This document shows, in pieces, positions 9,102-18,970 of a DNA stretch of 64,000 bases. The DNA lies in the NCBI GenBank assembly GCA_003539625.1, contig DPOU01000027.1, positions 1-64,000 on the forward strand, read 5' to 3'. How positions within the stretch are numbered: position 1 is the stretch's first letter; every line of letters starts with the position of its first letter. A model generated the notes under the pieces. That model saw only the letters and a list, made by a program, of their open reading frames with translations, was not told the origin of the DNA and did no database searches. The stretch is from Acholeplasmatales bacterium (GTDB lineage Bacteria; Bacillota_I; Bacilli_A; ML615J-28; CAG-313). The translations under genes and the position numbers were made by a program.

Positions 9102-9982
9102 TGGAAAAACTTAGTCCTATCAGTAATAAACCCATTGCGACAATGAAAGAGTATGGGTATAAAGATCATACAACTTTGAAAAAGATTTTAAAATTATTAG
9201 GTTTAATAACTGTTATTATGGTAGCAGTAATGTTGTATCTTTCAATATTTATCATTTTTATTTATTCATTTAATTCTAACAAGAGTGTAAACGAATTTGG
9301 CGAATTTACTTTAAAATGGTACAAAGAAATATTTAAACATCGTATGTTAAGGAATTCAATTATTAATACCTTTATAGTTAGTATTATTGCAACCATTTGT
9401 TCAGTAATTCTTGGAACTTTAATCGCTATAGGTATTCATTTTTCTTCAAAGAAAAGAAAAAGACTAATAATGTTATTAAACAATATCCCACTACTTAATG
9501 CGGATATCGTAACAGGCATCAGTCTAATGTTAATATTTTCAATATTGTTGAAAATATTTCCATATATATTTGGATTTCCAACATTATTAATTGCTCATGT
9601 ATACTTTACTCTTCCATATGTAATTTTAAATGTTTTACCTAAATTAAAAAAAATGGACCCTAATTTAATAGATGCTGCATTGGATCTTGGAGTAAAACCA
9701 ATTAAAGCTATTTGGAAAGTTGTTCTCCCCGCAATAAAATCAGGTGTATTATCCGGTGCTCTTATGGCCTTTACGATGAGTTTTGATGACTTTGTAATCA
9801 GCTATTTCACTACTGGTAATGGGTTTGACAATTTATCTATTTGGATTTATGGCTCAATTGGTAGAAAAGATTTAACACCTGCTGTTTATGCGTTTAATAG
9901 TATTGTTATTTTTGGCGCAATGGCAATCCTTTTAGCTGTTAATGCTTTAAAAATCAAAAATGAAAAGAAGAGGGAAAAGTAA
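9101..9982 (+). CDS. potC: Spermidine/putrescine ABC transporter permease
   Basis: 293 residues. The N-terminal extension of about 35 residues before the first membrane segment is longer than in many PotC proteins. EAA-type motif: DAALDLGVKPIKAIWKVVLP. Stop and the potD start again overlap as TAATG. Membrane partner of PotB. Confidence 0.94.
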   Translation: MEKLSPISNKPIATMKEYGYKDHTTLKKILKLLGLITVIMVAVMLYLSIFIIFIYSFNSNKSVNEFGEFTLKWYKEIFKHRMLRNSIINTFIVSIIATICSVILGTLIAIGIHFSSKKRKRLIMLLNNIPLLNADIVTGISLMLIFSILLKIFPYIFGFPTLLIAHVYFTLPYVILNVLPKLKKMDPNLIDAALDLGVKPIKAIWKVVLPAIKSGVLSGALMAFTMSFDDFVISYFTTGNGFDNLSIWIYGSIGRKDLTPAVYAFNSIVIFGAMAILLAVNALKIKNEKKREK

Positions 9983-11187
9983 TGCTAGATAAGAAATTTT
10001 TTAAAATTATATGTTTTATCGCTTTGTTATTAACTAGTGTTATTTCTCTTTCAAGTTGTGCAAATAACAATCAACTATTATTACTAAATTGGGGTGAATA
10101 TATAAATGAAGATTTAGTAAGAGAATTTGAAGAAGAATATAATTGTAGTGTTTCAATTAGTGTTGCGGAAAGCAATGAGTTGTTTTACTCAAAAATAAAA
10201 AGTGGAACAACCGCTTACGATTTAGTAATTCCATCAGATTATATGGTTGAAAAAATGTATAATAAGGGACTACTTCAACCAATTGATTTTTCCAAACTCC
10301 CTAACTATGATGAAAACAATTTATTACCAGGAGCTAAAGCTATCATTGAACAATTAGAGTTAACTTTTGAAGATGCTAGAAGTTATTTAGTTCCATATCT
10401 TTGGGGTACCTTTGGTTTGATGTACAATAAAAATAAAGAAGGATTGGAAGAAAGTATTGTTAATAATAATGGTTGGGCAGCTTACTTTAATCATGACTTA
10501 TTGCCAAGTGGTACTAAGGTAGGTATGTATAATGTGCCAAGATTTACTTATGCGACAACTATGTTTTATCAAAATATGAGTCCAAACATTGTAACTAAAG
10601 ATACAATAGCCATAAGTAAGAAAATTCTAACATCAACAAAGTTTAACCAATGGGGTACTGACCAATTAAAAAAACAAATAGCAAGTGGTAATTTAGATCT
10701 TGCTTATATGTATACAGGAGATTTCTTAGATCAACTTTATATTGAATTGCAAAATGGTACTAAACTAGAAGATATTAGCTTTGATATATATATTCCCGAC
10801 AACACCATTGCTTTTATGGACAATTTAGTAATTCCCAAAAAAGCCCGTCATGTAGACCTTGCTCATAAATTCATTAACTTCATGATAAAAAAAGAAAATG
10901 CATATTTGAACTCATCGGTTGTTGGTTATTGTACACCATACCAAGCTTCATATGATATGATTGTAAATTGGCAAACCGTTGATGAAAAATGGAAGCTATA
11001 TTTTAACGAAGAAGAATATGGTAGTGATTGGTTGAAAAATTGGAGTTATGCAATGCAAACATATTATCCACTACCAAAAGCAAGTGATAAAGTAAAGTTT
11101 AAAGGTACAGTACTTTCTAACAAAAACATAACTAATGATGATTTAACTGATATAACCAATATGGTTAATAATGCAAAGGTAAATTAA
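9982..11187 (+). CDS. potD: Spermidine/putrescine-binding lipoprotein
   Basis: 401-residue extracellular substrate-binding protein of the importer. The signal peptide ends in a lipobox (ISLSSC, Cys about 26), then the family opening LLLLNWGEYINEDLVREFEE. The periplasmic-binding-protein type 1/PotD fold is further supported by YDLVIPSDYMVEKM and YLVPYLWGTFGLMYN. It is separate from potC here, whereas some Mollicutes carry a potC-potD fusion. A strong terminator closes the operon. Confidence 0.94.
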   Translation: MLDKKFFKIICFIALLLTSVISLSSCANNNQLLLLNWGEYINEDLVREFEEEYNCSVSISVAESNELFYSKIKSGTTAYDLVIPSDYMVEKMYNKGLLQPIDFSKLPNYDENNLLPGAKAIIEQLELTFEDARSYLVPYLWGTFGLMYNKNKEGLEESIVNNNGWAAYFNHDLLPSGTKVGMYNVPRFTYATTMFYQNMSPNIVTKDTIAISKKILTSTKFNQWGTDQLKKQIASGNLDLAYMYTGDFLDQLYIELQNGTKLEDISFDIYIPDNTIAFMDNLVIPKKARHVDLAHKFINFMIKKENAYLNSSVVGYCTPYQASYDMIVNWQTVDEKWKLYFNEEEYGSDWLKNWSYAMQTYYPLPKASDKVKFKGTVLSNKNITNDDLTDITNMVNNAKVN

Positions 11188-11220
11188 AAAAGTTCACAAA
11201 AGTGAACTTTTTGTTTTTTA
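11187..11220. terminator. Bidirectional terminator between potD and the Na/Pi transporter gene
   Basis: 11-bp perfect stem (11187-11197 with 11202-11212) around an AAAA loop, flanked by T-tracts on both strands, between convergent genes. Confidence 0.92.
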
Positions 11221-11224
11221 TAAC

Positions 11225-12847
11225 TTATACGATAACTGAATGAGCTATATATGTAAGGTGGTCACCTAAACGTTCAAGATTAGAAACTAGGTTAATAAAA
11301 ATACCACTACTTTCAGCTTTACAGATACCTTTATTTAAACGTTCGATGTGAGCATCAATTAAACGTTTACGAAGATTATCAATACCTTCTTCAACTTCAT
11401 CAACTTGAATAAGTAGTTTGTCATTTTTAGAAGTTACTACATCTTTAGTTAATGAATAAAGTTTTTCAATTTCACCTATCATATTTTTAATTTCAGTCAT
11501 AACTTGATCTGAGAATTCAATATGTTTGGTAACTTCATTTCTAGTATATTTAGTGAAGTTATCGGCGATTTCCGCAATCCTCATAATATCACCTATGCTA
11601 TTATGAATATTGGAGATATATTGTTCTTCTTGAACAGTACATTTTGCGGAAACCTTGATTAGATAATTGATAATATTTTGACTTATACGATTAGCTTTAT
11701 CAATTCCTTGTTGTATTTCATCAACTCTCGATACATCACGCTCAACAAAAGATTGATAAGATAATCTAAATGAACTCATTGCAACATCTGATAGTAATAT
11801 CATTTCTTTTTCTAATTGAGTGATAGCAAGTGATGCTGAATTAATAATACGTTCATCAAGATAAGTGATTTCAAGACTTTCTTTCTTATCTTTAATAATT
11901 AATTGTGATAATTTAACAAATAAATTAGAGAAAGGTAAGAAGATTATTGTGCAAGTTACATTGAAAAATGTGTGGAACATTGCAATTTGAGTTGCAGTAG
12001 AGTTAAACCATTTTTGGAATGTAACGCACATGAAATTTGGAAATAGTATTAAGAATATAAAGAAAAGAACTGATCCAAACACATTAAATAATAGATGGAT
12101 TAAACTAGCTCGTTTAGCGTTTGGACCAGCACCAAATGAAGACATTAGTGCAGTAACGCAAGAACCGATGTTTGTACCTAAAATTATGTATAAAACTTCG
12201 TTTCTTCCTGTTCCAATTGTAAGTCCCGCAACTGACATTGCAATAATAACTGAAGTTGTGGCAGAACTAGATTGAACAATTGCAGTAACAAGTATTCCAA
12301 TAAACAATAAAAAGAAAGGATTAGTAACTACTTCAAAAATTCCTTGAAGAGTTTCACGATTTGTTTGCATGGCATCAGACATAATCTTTAAGCCAATAAA
12401 AACAAGTCCAAGTCCCGCAATTATATATCCAACTTTCTTTGTACGATCTTTTTGGCATAACATAGCAATCATAATACCAATAAAAGATAGTAATTCAAGA
12501 TATGTTGTAATTGGGAAAGCACTTAGCGCTGCTATTTGAGCAGTAATAGTAGTACCAATATTCGCACCCATAATTAAAGCTGTTGCTTGTGCCAAATTGA
12601 TTAGTCCAACGTTTACAAAACCAACAATTAAAACGGTTGTTACTCCTGAGCTTTGAATAAAGGCAGTAGTTAAAGTACCAATACCAACATTTACCAGTTT
12701 TTTATTAGCCGTCTTATTAAAAATCTTTCTTATTTTAGAAGTAGCTAATTGTTCAATATTGGCTGTTAGCATACTAACGCCTACTAAAAATACGCCAGTA
12801 CCAGCTAGTACTTTAACAATAAAAAATATTATTTCTTGTGTTGTCAT
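11225..12847 (-). CDS. Na/Pi cotransporter family protein with PhoU-like C-terminal domain
   Basis: 540 residues. Two PF02690 repeats carry the QSS signatures (TAFIQSSGVTT, about 61-71, and TAIVQSSSATT, about 188-198), with about eight membrane segments. The C-terminal 200 residues are helical and PhoU-like. Family members take up phosphate with Na+, and PhoU-domain forms are often intracellularly regulated. The ribosome site GAGGAATT sits right before ATG on the minus strand. It is divergent from a LysR gene with overlapping promoters, which makes the regulator the likely controller. Confidence 0.9.
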   Translation of the reverse strand: MTTQEIIFFIVKVLAGTGVFLVGVSMLTANIEQLATSKIRKIFNKTANKKLVNVGIGTLTTAFIQSSGVTTVLIVGFVNVGLINLAQATALIMGANIGTTITAQIAALSAFPITTYLELLSFIGIMIAMLCQKDRTKKVGYIIAGLGLVFIGLKIMSDAMQTNRETLQGIFEVVTNPFFLLFIGILVTAIVQSSSATTSVIIAMSVAGLTIGTGRNEVLYIILGTNIGSCVTALMSSFGAGPNAKRASLIHLLFNVFGSVLFFIFLILFPNFMCVTFQKWFNSTATQIAMFHTFFNVTCTIIFLPFSNLFVKLSQLIIKDKKESLEITYLDERIINSASLAITQLEKEMILLSDVAMSSFRLSYQSFVERDVSRVDEIQQGIDKANRISQNIINYLIKVSAKCTVQEEQYISNIHNSIGDIMRIAEIADNFTKYTRNEVTKHIEFSDQVMTEIKNMIGEIEKLYSLTKDVVTSKNDKLLIQVDEVEEGIDNLRKRLIDAHIERLNKGICKAESSGIFINLVSNLERLGDHLTYIAHSVIV

Positions 12848-12885
12848 AATTCCTCATAGTATGTCATTAAAATTTTCCCCTAAAT

Positions 12886-12952
12886 ATTATACACCTTGAC
12901 AAGTAATATGTAAAATAGTATAATATTATAAAGTTTATAAGTAATTACTTAT
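12886..12952. promoter_or_regulatory. Overlapping divergent promoters plus 16-bp palindrome
   Basis: Plus strand: TTGACA (12896-12901), 17-bp spacer, TATAAT (12919-12924), driving the LysR gene. Minus strand: TTTACA (12914-12909), 17-bp spacer, TATAAT (12891-12886), driving the transporter. The two promoters interlock. A perfect 16-bp palindrome ATAAGTAATTACTTAT occupies 12937-12952, between the plus -10 and the ribosome site, and is a good candidate LysR binding site. Confidence 0.8.
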
Positions 12953-12962
12953 GAGGTGCAAT

Positions 12963-13835
12963 ATGACAATTAGACATTTAAAAGTATTTGTGGAAGTATG
13001 CGAAAATTCAAGTATTACGAAAACAGCAGAAATCATGCATATAGCCCAGCCCGCAATAAGTCAAACCATTGCGGATATTGAAAAATATTATAATGTAATT
13101 TTATTTAATAGAATAAATCAAAGATTAGTTATAACTGAAACTGGTAAAATATTACTTCAAAAAGCAAAAGAAGTAATTGCTAACTTTGATGAATTTGAAA
13201 ATCTAGCAATTGCAACATTGGAGAATCCCATAATCCATATTGGGGCGTCTTTAACTTTTGGTATTACGCATTTGCCAAGAATAATGAATTATGTAAAACA
13301 AAACTATCCTAATGTTCAACTACTAACTACTATTAATAATTCAAAAGAAATTGAACAAGGAGTTTTAGATGGAACAATTGACTTTGGCATTGTTGAAGGT
13401 AGTATCTCTAACAAAAATATTAAGATAGAAAACTTTATTGATGATAAACTGTTAATAGTTTGTGGATATGTTTATCCAATAAACTCAAAAATAACAATCA
13501 CTGAACTTGCAAGAGAAAAACTATTATTAAGAGAAAAAGGAAGCTCATCAAGAGATCACTTAGAACATTTATTTAATTTAAATGGTATTGAGTGTTTTCC
13601 AGTAATGGAATCAATTAGTAATCAAACAATAATAGAGGCTACTAGAGCGAATTTAGGAATTGCCGTATTACCTGAGGCTTTAGTTAGAGGTCATATTATT
13701 AATAAAAGGTTAAAACCTATTGAACTACAAGGTGTTGAACTAGTTCGTAAATCATACATAATTTCACACAAAAACAAAAAGTTCAGCAATACTTTTAAAC
13801 AGATATATGATTATTGTTGTTCATTTGAAAAATAA
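12963..13835 (+). CDS. LysR-family transcriptional regulator
   Basis: 290 residues: N-terminal winged HTH (about 3-62, TIRHLKVFVEVCENSSITKTAE then QPAISQTIADIE) and a type-2 periplasmic-binding effector domain. ATG 12963 is preferred to the in-frame ATG 12951, because GAGGTG (12953-12958) is the ribosome site and would lie inside the longer form. Divergence from the Na/Pi transporter gene and the shared promoter region suggest that gene as its target. The effector is unknown. Confidence 0.92.
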   Translation: MTIRHLKVFVEVCENSSITKTAEIMHIAQPAISQTIADIEKYYNVILFNRINQRLVITETGKILLQKAKEVIANFDEFENLAIATLENPIIHIGASLTFGITHLPRIMNYVKQNYPNVQLLTTINNSKEIEQGVLDGTIDFGIVEGSISNKNIKIENFIDDKLLIVCGYVYPINSKITITELAREKLLLREKGSSSRDHLEHLFNLNGIECFPVMESISNQTIIEATRANLGIAVLPEALVRGHIINKRLKPIELQGVELVRKSYIISHKNKKFSNTFKQIYDYCCSFEK

Positions 13836-13901
13836 GGAATCTCATAGGAGGTTCTTTTTATTTTTTTTAAGCAAACTACTTTTAAAAAACTTAAAAATAA
13901 T

Positions 13902-13934
13902 TATAATATTAATTAGTTTGAAAACTAACTAATT
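13902..13934 (+). promoter_or_regulatory. MarR promoter/operator
   Basis: TATAAT at 13902-13907, immediately followed by the inverted repeat TTAGTTT-GA-AAACTAA (13913-13928). A repressor bound there would block transcription of the MarR-ABC-ABC operon. Confidence 0.7.
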
Positions 13935-13948
13935 TATAGGAGGTACGA

Positions 13949-14395
13949 ATGCAAAAAAATAATGATATACCAATCGGTGCAAGACTTAGCAATCTCGATA
14001 AAATATTCAAAGAATCAGTAAGAAGCTATTGTAACAAACATGGTCTAAATTTTACATACTCTAAAATAATCATGATGTTACACCGTCATCCTGAAGGAGT
14101 AATACAAAATGACATTGTTGACAACACTTATCTAAAAAAATCAACAATAAGCTTAACATTAAAGAGTATGGAACAAGAAGGTTATATTACAAGAGTTACT
14201 TGTGCAGATGATAATCGAAAAATAATTGTTAAAATCACCGAAGAAGGTAAAAAATTTGATAACAAAATAAGGAAATGCTTTGGTGTAATTGAAAATTATA
14301 TGATAGAAGATTTAACTGAAGAGGAAATTGAAAACTTTGTTAATCTCATCGAAAAAATGAAAAACAGCTTAGAAAGACAGAAAGGAGATAAATAA
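13949..14395 (+). CDS. MarR-family transcriptional regulator
   Basis: 148 residues with a central winged helix (IVDNTYLKKSTISLTLKSMEQEGYI, beta-wing VTCADDNRKIIVKIT). It heads an operon with two ABC exporter genes; its stop overlaps the next start as TAATG. The usual role is ligand-responsive repression of the exporter. The upstream dyad at 13913-13928 supports autoregulation. Ribosome site AGGAGG is perfect. Confidence 0.92.
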   Translation: MQKNNDIPIGARLSNLDKIFKESVRSYCNKHGLNFTYSKIIMMLHRHPEGVIQNDIVDNTYLKKSTISLTLKSMEQEGYITRVTCADDNRKIIVKITEEGKKFDNKIRKCFGVIENYMIEDLTEEEIENFVNLIEKMKNSLERQKGDK

Positions 14396-16188
14396 TGTTT
14401 AAATTATTGAAGTATTTGAAAAAATATTGGTACTTTGCATTACTTGCGCCAATATTCATGATTGCTGAAGTAACTATGGATATGCTTGTAACTAACAAAA
14501 TGGGTACCATGATTGATATCGTTAATAGTTATGGTCCTACCTCAAATAATAATCAATTTTTAAATACTATTGTAAGTAATGGTATTATAATGCTTGCATT
14601 AGTTTTAATTGGGGTTGTAAGTGGTATTCTAAGTGGGGTATTTGCCAATTTAGCTAGTCAAAAATTTGCCAATGATTTAAGAAAAGATTTATTCAGTAAA
14701 ATAATGCATTTATCTTTTCAACAATCAGATGATTTTTCAACAGCCTCACTTGTTACAAGAGTTACCAATGATGTAACTGCTGTTCAAACAATGATTGCAA
14801 TGGCAATAAGAATGTTTATTAGATCACTTAGTATGTTCATACTTGGTATAGTATTTACTCTTCAAATAAGTAAACAATTTATGATCATTTTAGCGGTAGC
14901 ATTACCTTTAGAAATTTTAATAATGGTTTTCTTCATGATAAAGGCTTTCCCAATGTTCTCAATTGTTCAAACTAAACTTGATAAAGTTAACTCTGTAGTA
15001 CATGAAAATTTAACAGGTGCAAGAGTTGTTAAAGCTTTTTCAAAAGAAGATTATGAATACAATCGATTTGTTGAAGCAAATGATACACTTACTAGTATAA
15101 CTTTGAAAGTCAATAAATTAATGGCAATTATTATGCCTTTATTTATGCTAATTGTATATGCAGGTATGATTGCTATTTACTACATAGGTGCAAACAGTCA
15201 ATTTGACGCAATGCTTTATTTAGAAAACTTTGCAACATCAATAGATCCTAAAATATCAGTAGGTGAAATGGAAAAAGCTACAACATATATAATGATGATA
15301 ATGAGTTCACTATTAATGATTGGAATGACTTTTGCTAATATGGCAAGAGCTGCAGCATCTGGAAAACGTATTAATGAAGTATTAGAAACACCTGATATTA
15401 TTTGTGATGGTAATTTAGATGTTACAACTTTAAAAGAAACTGGTACTATCGAATTTAAAAATGTCGATTTTGCTTACCCTAATGCAAGTGCATCGGTATT
15501 AGAAAATATTAATTTAAAAATTGAAAAAGGCGAAACTGTTGCTATAGTTGGCGCAACAGGTTCAGGTAAAACTACCTTAGTTAATTTAATAACTCGTTTT
15601 TATGATGTAACAAAAGGTGAAATACTTGTTGATGGTGAAAATATTAAAAATTATAAACTAGTAGATTTAAGAAATAAAATAGCTATTGTTTTACAGAAAG
15701 CTGAACTTTTTGCGGGAACAATCAAAGAAAATATAAAATGGGGTAATCCCAATGCTACGGATGAAGAAGTAGAATGGGCGGCAAATATTGCTCAAGCTAT
15801 TGAATTTATTGATAGCAAAGAAAAAAAATTTGATGAATACGTAGAAGAAAAAGGAACTTCACTATCAGGAGGACAACGTCAAAGATTAAGTATAGCAAGA
15901 GCAATTGTTAAAAAACCTGAAATACTAATATTCGATGATTCAACTAGTGCCCTTGACTTAGTTACTGAGGCAAAATTATATAAAGCAATGCGTGATAATA
16001 TAGCCGATACTACTAAAATAGTAGTTGCTCAACGTATTGCTACTGCAAAAAATGCTGATAAAATTGTAGTATTAGATGGCGGAACAATTATTGCATATGA
16101 TACTCACGAAAACTTATTAGCAAATTGTGAAATCTATCAAGACATATATAATTCACAACTTAAGAGAGAAGGTGACATCAATGGCTAA
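14395..16188 (+). CDS. Heterodimeric ABC exporter subunit, degenerate-site half
   Basis: 597-residue fused membrane domain (six segments, PF00664) and ATPase. Walker A VGATGSGKTT and signature LSGGQRQR are canonical. Walker B reads ILIFDDSTSALD, so the catalytic Glu is Asp, and the H-loop is VVAQRIAT, so His is Gln. That is the pattern of the non-catalytic half of exporters such as BmrCD or TM287/288. It overlaps the partner gene by 8 bp. Likely multidrug or peptide/lipid export; substrate unknown. Confidence 0.92.
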   Translation: MFKLLKYLKKYWYFALLAPIFMIAEVTMDMLVTNKMGTMIDIVNSYGPTSNNNQFLNTIVSNGIIMLALVLIGVVSGILSGVFANLASQKFANDLRKDLFSKIMHLSFQQSDDFSTASLVTRVTNDVTAVQTMIAMAIRMFIRSLSMFILGIVFTLQISKQFMIILAVALPLEILIMVFFMIKAFPMFSIVQTKLDKVNSVVHENLTGARVVKAFSKEDYEYNRFVEANDTLTSITLKVNKLMAIIMPLFMLIVYAGMIAIYYIGANSQFDAMLYLENFATSIDPKISVGEMEKATTYIMMIMSSLLMIGMTFANMARAAASGKRINEVLETPDIICDGNLDVTTLKETGTIEFKNVDFAYPNASASVLENINLKIEKGETVAIVGATGSGKTTLVNLITRFYDVTKGEILVDGENIKNYKLVDLRNKIAIVLQKAELFAGTIKENIKWGNPNATDEEVEWAANIAQAIEFIDSKEKKFDEYVEEKGTSLSGGQRQRLSIARAIVKKPEILIFDDSTSALDLVTEAKLYKAMRDNIADTTKIVVAQRIATAKNADKIVVLDGGTIIAYDTHENLLANCEIYQDIYNSQLKREGDING

Positions 16189-18085
16189 TGAAAAAGTTCA
16201 AAATAACCGAAGACCAATGGGTGGTCCAGGTAGAGGCCCTGGTGGTCGTTTTATGATGCCAAATGAAAAACCGAAAAATGTTAAAAAAGTTGTTAGTAGA
16301 TTATTAAAATATATTGGAGCATTTAAAGTATTATTTATAATCTTAATAATTGTAGTAATACTTTCAACTCTTGCAACACTTGAATCTAACATTGCGATAA
16401 AAGATCTTGTTGAATCTCTTGGTTCATATGATATAATAAATCATAGTTGGGTAATAAAAGATGGTGTTACGCAACTACCTAGTAAAACGCTATTTTATAA
16501 CTCACTATTGTTATTAGTTGGATGTTACGTTTTACAAGTAATTTGTCAATATTTTACAACTTTAATTGGTGCATATCTTGCAATTAAAACCACAAGAAAA
16601 ATGCGTAATGATTTATTTGCAAAATTAGTTAAATTACCTATTTCATATACGGATACGCATGCTCATGGTGATTTAATGTCTAGAATGACTAACGATGTAG
16701 ATAATATCTCAAATACTGTATCTAGTACTCTTGGTTCACTAGTATCTGGTGTTTTAACAATTATTGGATGCTTGGCCATAATGATATGGTATTCACCATT
16801 ACTAACTTTGGTTTCAATGGTTTCTTTAGTACTTACATTACTCGTTACCGCATTCATGAGTAAATTTATGAGACCATTATTTCAAAAACAACAATCACTA
16901 TTAGGAAACTTGAATACTCAAACTGAAGAAATGGTTACTGGTATAAAAACTGTTGCGGCATACAATCACCAAGAAATTGCTAAAGATGAATTCAATCACT
17001 TTAGTGATACTTACTGTAAAGTTGGTTTAAAAGCTCAAATTATATCTGGTTCAATGGGTCCAGTTATGAATTTTATTGGTAACTTAGGATATTTCTTAGT
17101 TTGTTTCTTTGGTGCTATTTTTGCAATCAAAGGAATTGGAACTACTCTACAAGGAGAAGTAATTGGAGCAGGCATTATTGCTATGTTTTTAAAAACTAGT
17201 AAACAATTTACCAGACCAATAAACGAAATTGCTCAATTATATTCACAAATATTAACAGCACTAACAGGTGCAGAACGTGTATTCGAAGTATTGGATGAAA
17301 AAACCGAAGACTTTACAGGTGAAATAAAAGTAGATTCAAGTAAACTTCATGGTGATATTGATTTTGAACATGTCGCATTCGGATATGTAAAAGATAAACC
17401 AGTATTAAAAGACTTTACGGTTGATGTATATTCAGGTCATAAAATTGCTTTAGTTGGGGCAACTGGATCAGGAAAGACTACTATTGTAAATCTTCTAATG
17501 CGTTTCTATGATATTGATTCAGGTAAAATTTCAATCGATGGCATTGATATTTCTAAAATATCAAAGAAAGATTTGCGAGATAATATTGCCATAGTATTAC
17601 AAGATGCAGTATTATTTGAAGATACTATTGAAAATAATGTCAAATATGGCAAAGAAAATGCAACCGATGAAGAATTTAACCGTGCAATTGAAATGGCAAA
17701 TTGTGCAAAATTCATTAGACGTTTACCAGAACAAGAAAAAACAATGTTAACTGAAGGTGGAGCTAATTTATCACAAGGTCAAAGACAATTGTTGACAATT
17801 GCTAGAGCAGTACTTGCAGATCCTAAGATTTTAATACTTGATGAAGCAACTTCAAGTGTAGATACAAGAACTGAAAAGAAAATTCAAGATGCAATGGTAA
17901 AATTAATGACCAATAGAACTTCAATAATAATTGCACACCGTTTATCTACTATTCAAGATGCCGATTTAATTGTTGTATTAGATCAAGGTGTAGTAGTTGA
18001 AATGGGAAATCACCAAGAATTGTTAGCTAAAAAAGGTGTATACAATCGTTTATATCAAACCCAATTCTCTGGACTTGATACATAG
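16181..18085 (+). CDS. Heterodimeric ABC exporter subunit, catalytic half
   Basis: 634 residues. Partner of the preceding gene. The N-terminus carries a Gly/Pro/Arg-rich stretch of about 25 residues (RRPMGGPGRGPGGR) before the first membrane segment. An extra hydrophilic loop between segments 1 and 2 is longer than in the partner. ATPase: Walker A VGATGSGKTT, variant signature LSQGQ, Walker B ILILDEATSSVD with Glu, H-loop IIAHRLST with His. ATG 16181 is chosen because GAAGGTGA lies just before it; an in-frame ATG at 16127 lies deep inside the upstream gene. Confidence 0.92.
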   Translation: MANEKVQNNRRPMGGPGRGPGGRFMMPNEKPKNVKKVVSRLLKYIGAFKVLFIILIIVVILSTLATLESNIAIKDLVESLGSYDIINHSWVIKDGVTQLPSKTLFYNSLLLLVGCYVLQVICQYFTTLIGAYLAIKTTRKMRNDLFAKLVKLPISYTDTHAHGDLMSRMTNDVDNISNTVSSTLGSLVSGVLTIIGCLAIMIWYSPLLTLVSMVSLVLTLLVTAFMSKFMRPLFQKQQSLLGNLNTQTEEMVTGIKTVAAYNHQEIAKDEFNHFSDTYCKVGLKAQIISGSMGPVMNFIGNLGYFLVCFFGAIFAIKGIGTTLQGEVIGAGIIAMFLKTSKQFTRPINEIAQLYSQILTALTGAERVFEVLDEKTEDFTGEIKVDSSKLHGDIDFEHVAFGYVKDKPVLKDFTVDVYSGHKIALVGATGSGKTTIVNLLMRFYDIDSGKISIDGIDISKISKKDLRDNIAIVLQDAVLFEDTIENNVKYGKENATDEEFNRAIEMANCAKFIRRLPEQEKTMLTEGGANLSQGQRQLLTIARAVLADPKILILDEATSSVDTRTEKKIQDAMVKLMTNRTSIIIAHRLSTIQDADLIVVLDQGVVVEMGNHQELLAKKGVYNRLYQTQFSGLDT

Positions 18086-18091
18086 AAATAT

Positions 18092-18121
18092 AAAGCCACT
18101 TCCTAGTGAAGTGGTTTTATT
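18092..18121 (+). terminator. Terminator after ABC operon
   Basis: Stem CCACTTC/GAAGTGG (18096-18102 with 18108-18114), extended by A-T pairs, followed by TTTTATTTATT. Confidence 0.8.
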
Positions 18122-18173
18122 TATTGATAAAAAAGAAAAAGTATGTTAAAATATTAACAATAAAGGATTAATT

Positions 18174-18836
18174 ATGAGTAGAAGATTAGATTATTTACCA
18201 AATCATGAAGAAATAAAAATATACCAAGATGACGAAATGTTTTGTATAAATACTGATACAATGGTACTTGGTGAATTTTTAGACATAAAAAAGAAAGACA
18301 TTGTATTAGATATTGGAACTAATACAGGTGCACTTCTCTTATATGCATCTAAATTTAAACCTAAAAAATTGATAGGTATTGACATAAATGAAAAAGCATT
18401 AGAATTAGCAAAAGAAAATATGAAATTAAACAATATTACTAACGTTGAACTAATCCACGCAGATGGTAATACTTTCAGAAATAATGAAGAAGTAGATGTA
18501 GTGATATTTAACCCACCATATTTTAAAACACCATCAAGTGATAAAGGAAGCAATAAGTATCTTGCTCTAGCAAAACATGAAGATAATTTCCCCCTAGAAA
18601 GCATGATACAATGTGTAAACAGAAATTTAAGAAACAATGGTACTTTGTATTTTCTTTTTCAAACAACAAGATTAAATGAAGTTTTAAAAGTATTAAATGA
18701 AAAGAAACTTGTTGTAAAGAAAATGCAATTTGTCTATGACGAAAACAAAGAAAACTCAACTGTTGTAATGTTAAAAGCAGTTAAAGGTGCAAAAGAAGGT
18801 GTATTGGTACAAAAACCAAGATATATTACGCGTTAA
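18174..18836 (+). CDS. tRNA1(Val) N6-adenine methyltransferase-like protein
   Basis: 220-residue SAM-dependent methyltransferase of the TrmN6/YabB family, which modifies A37 of tRNA1(Val). SAM-binding motif VLDIGTNTGALLL (about 43-55), acidic loop IGIDINEKALELA, and catalytic NPPYF (about 112-116), the N6-adenine signature. The length fits the family. A tRNA gene follows 6 bp after the stop. Substrate assigned by family only. Confidence 0.88.
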   Translation: MSRRLDYLPNHEEIKIYQDDEMFCINTDTMVLGEFLDIKKKDIVLDIGTNTGALLLYASKFKPKKLIGIDINEKALELAKENMKLNNITNVELIHADGNTFRNNEEVDVVIFNPPYFKTPSSDKGSNKYLALAKHEDNFPLESMIQCVNRNLRNNGTLYFLFQTTRLNEVLKVLNEKKLVVKKMQFVYDENKENSTVVMLKAVKGAKEGVLVQKPRYITR

Positions 18837-18842
18837 TAAAAA

Positions 18843-18928
18843 GCAATTGTGGCGGAATTGGTAGACGCGCTACATTCAGGCTGTAGTGTTATTAAAACGT
18901 GTGAGTTCGAATCTCATCAATTGCACCA
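18843..18928 (+). tRNA. tRNA-Leu (CAG)
   Basis: Class II tRNA of 86 nt with encoded CCA. Acceptor GCAATTG (18843-18849) pairs with CAATTGC (18918-18924), then ACCA. The anticodon arm CTACA-TTCAGGC-TGTAG gives anticodon CAG. There is a long variable arm and a T-loop TTCGAAT. The accessory region begins immediately downstream. Confidence 0.95.
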
Positions 18929-18941
18929 TTAAAATAGGTCA

Positions 18942-18962
18942 AAAAGTCTTTTGTAGACTTTT
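18942..18962 (+). terminator. Hairpin downstream of tRNA-Leu
   Basis: AAAAGTCT (18942-18949) pairs with AGACTTTT (18955-18962) around a 5-nt loop. T-tract short; probable tRNA terminator. Confidence 0.5.
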
Positions 18963-18970
18963 AAAAAATA

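Noticed and set aside
18203..18637. Minus-strand 144-codon frame inside the methyltransferase gene
   Set aside because: The plus strand encodes clear SAM-binding and NPPYF motifs; the minus frame has no ribosome site.
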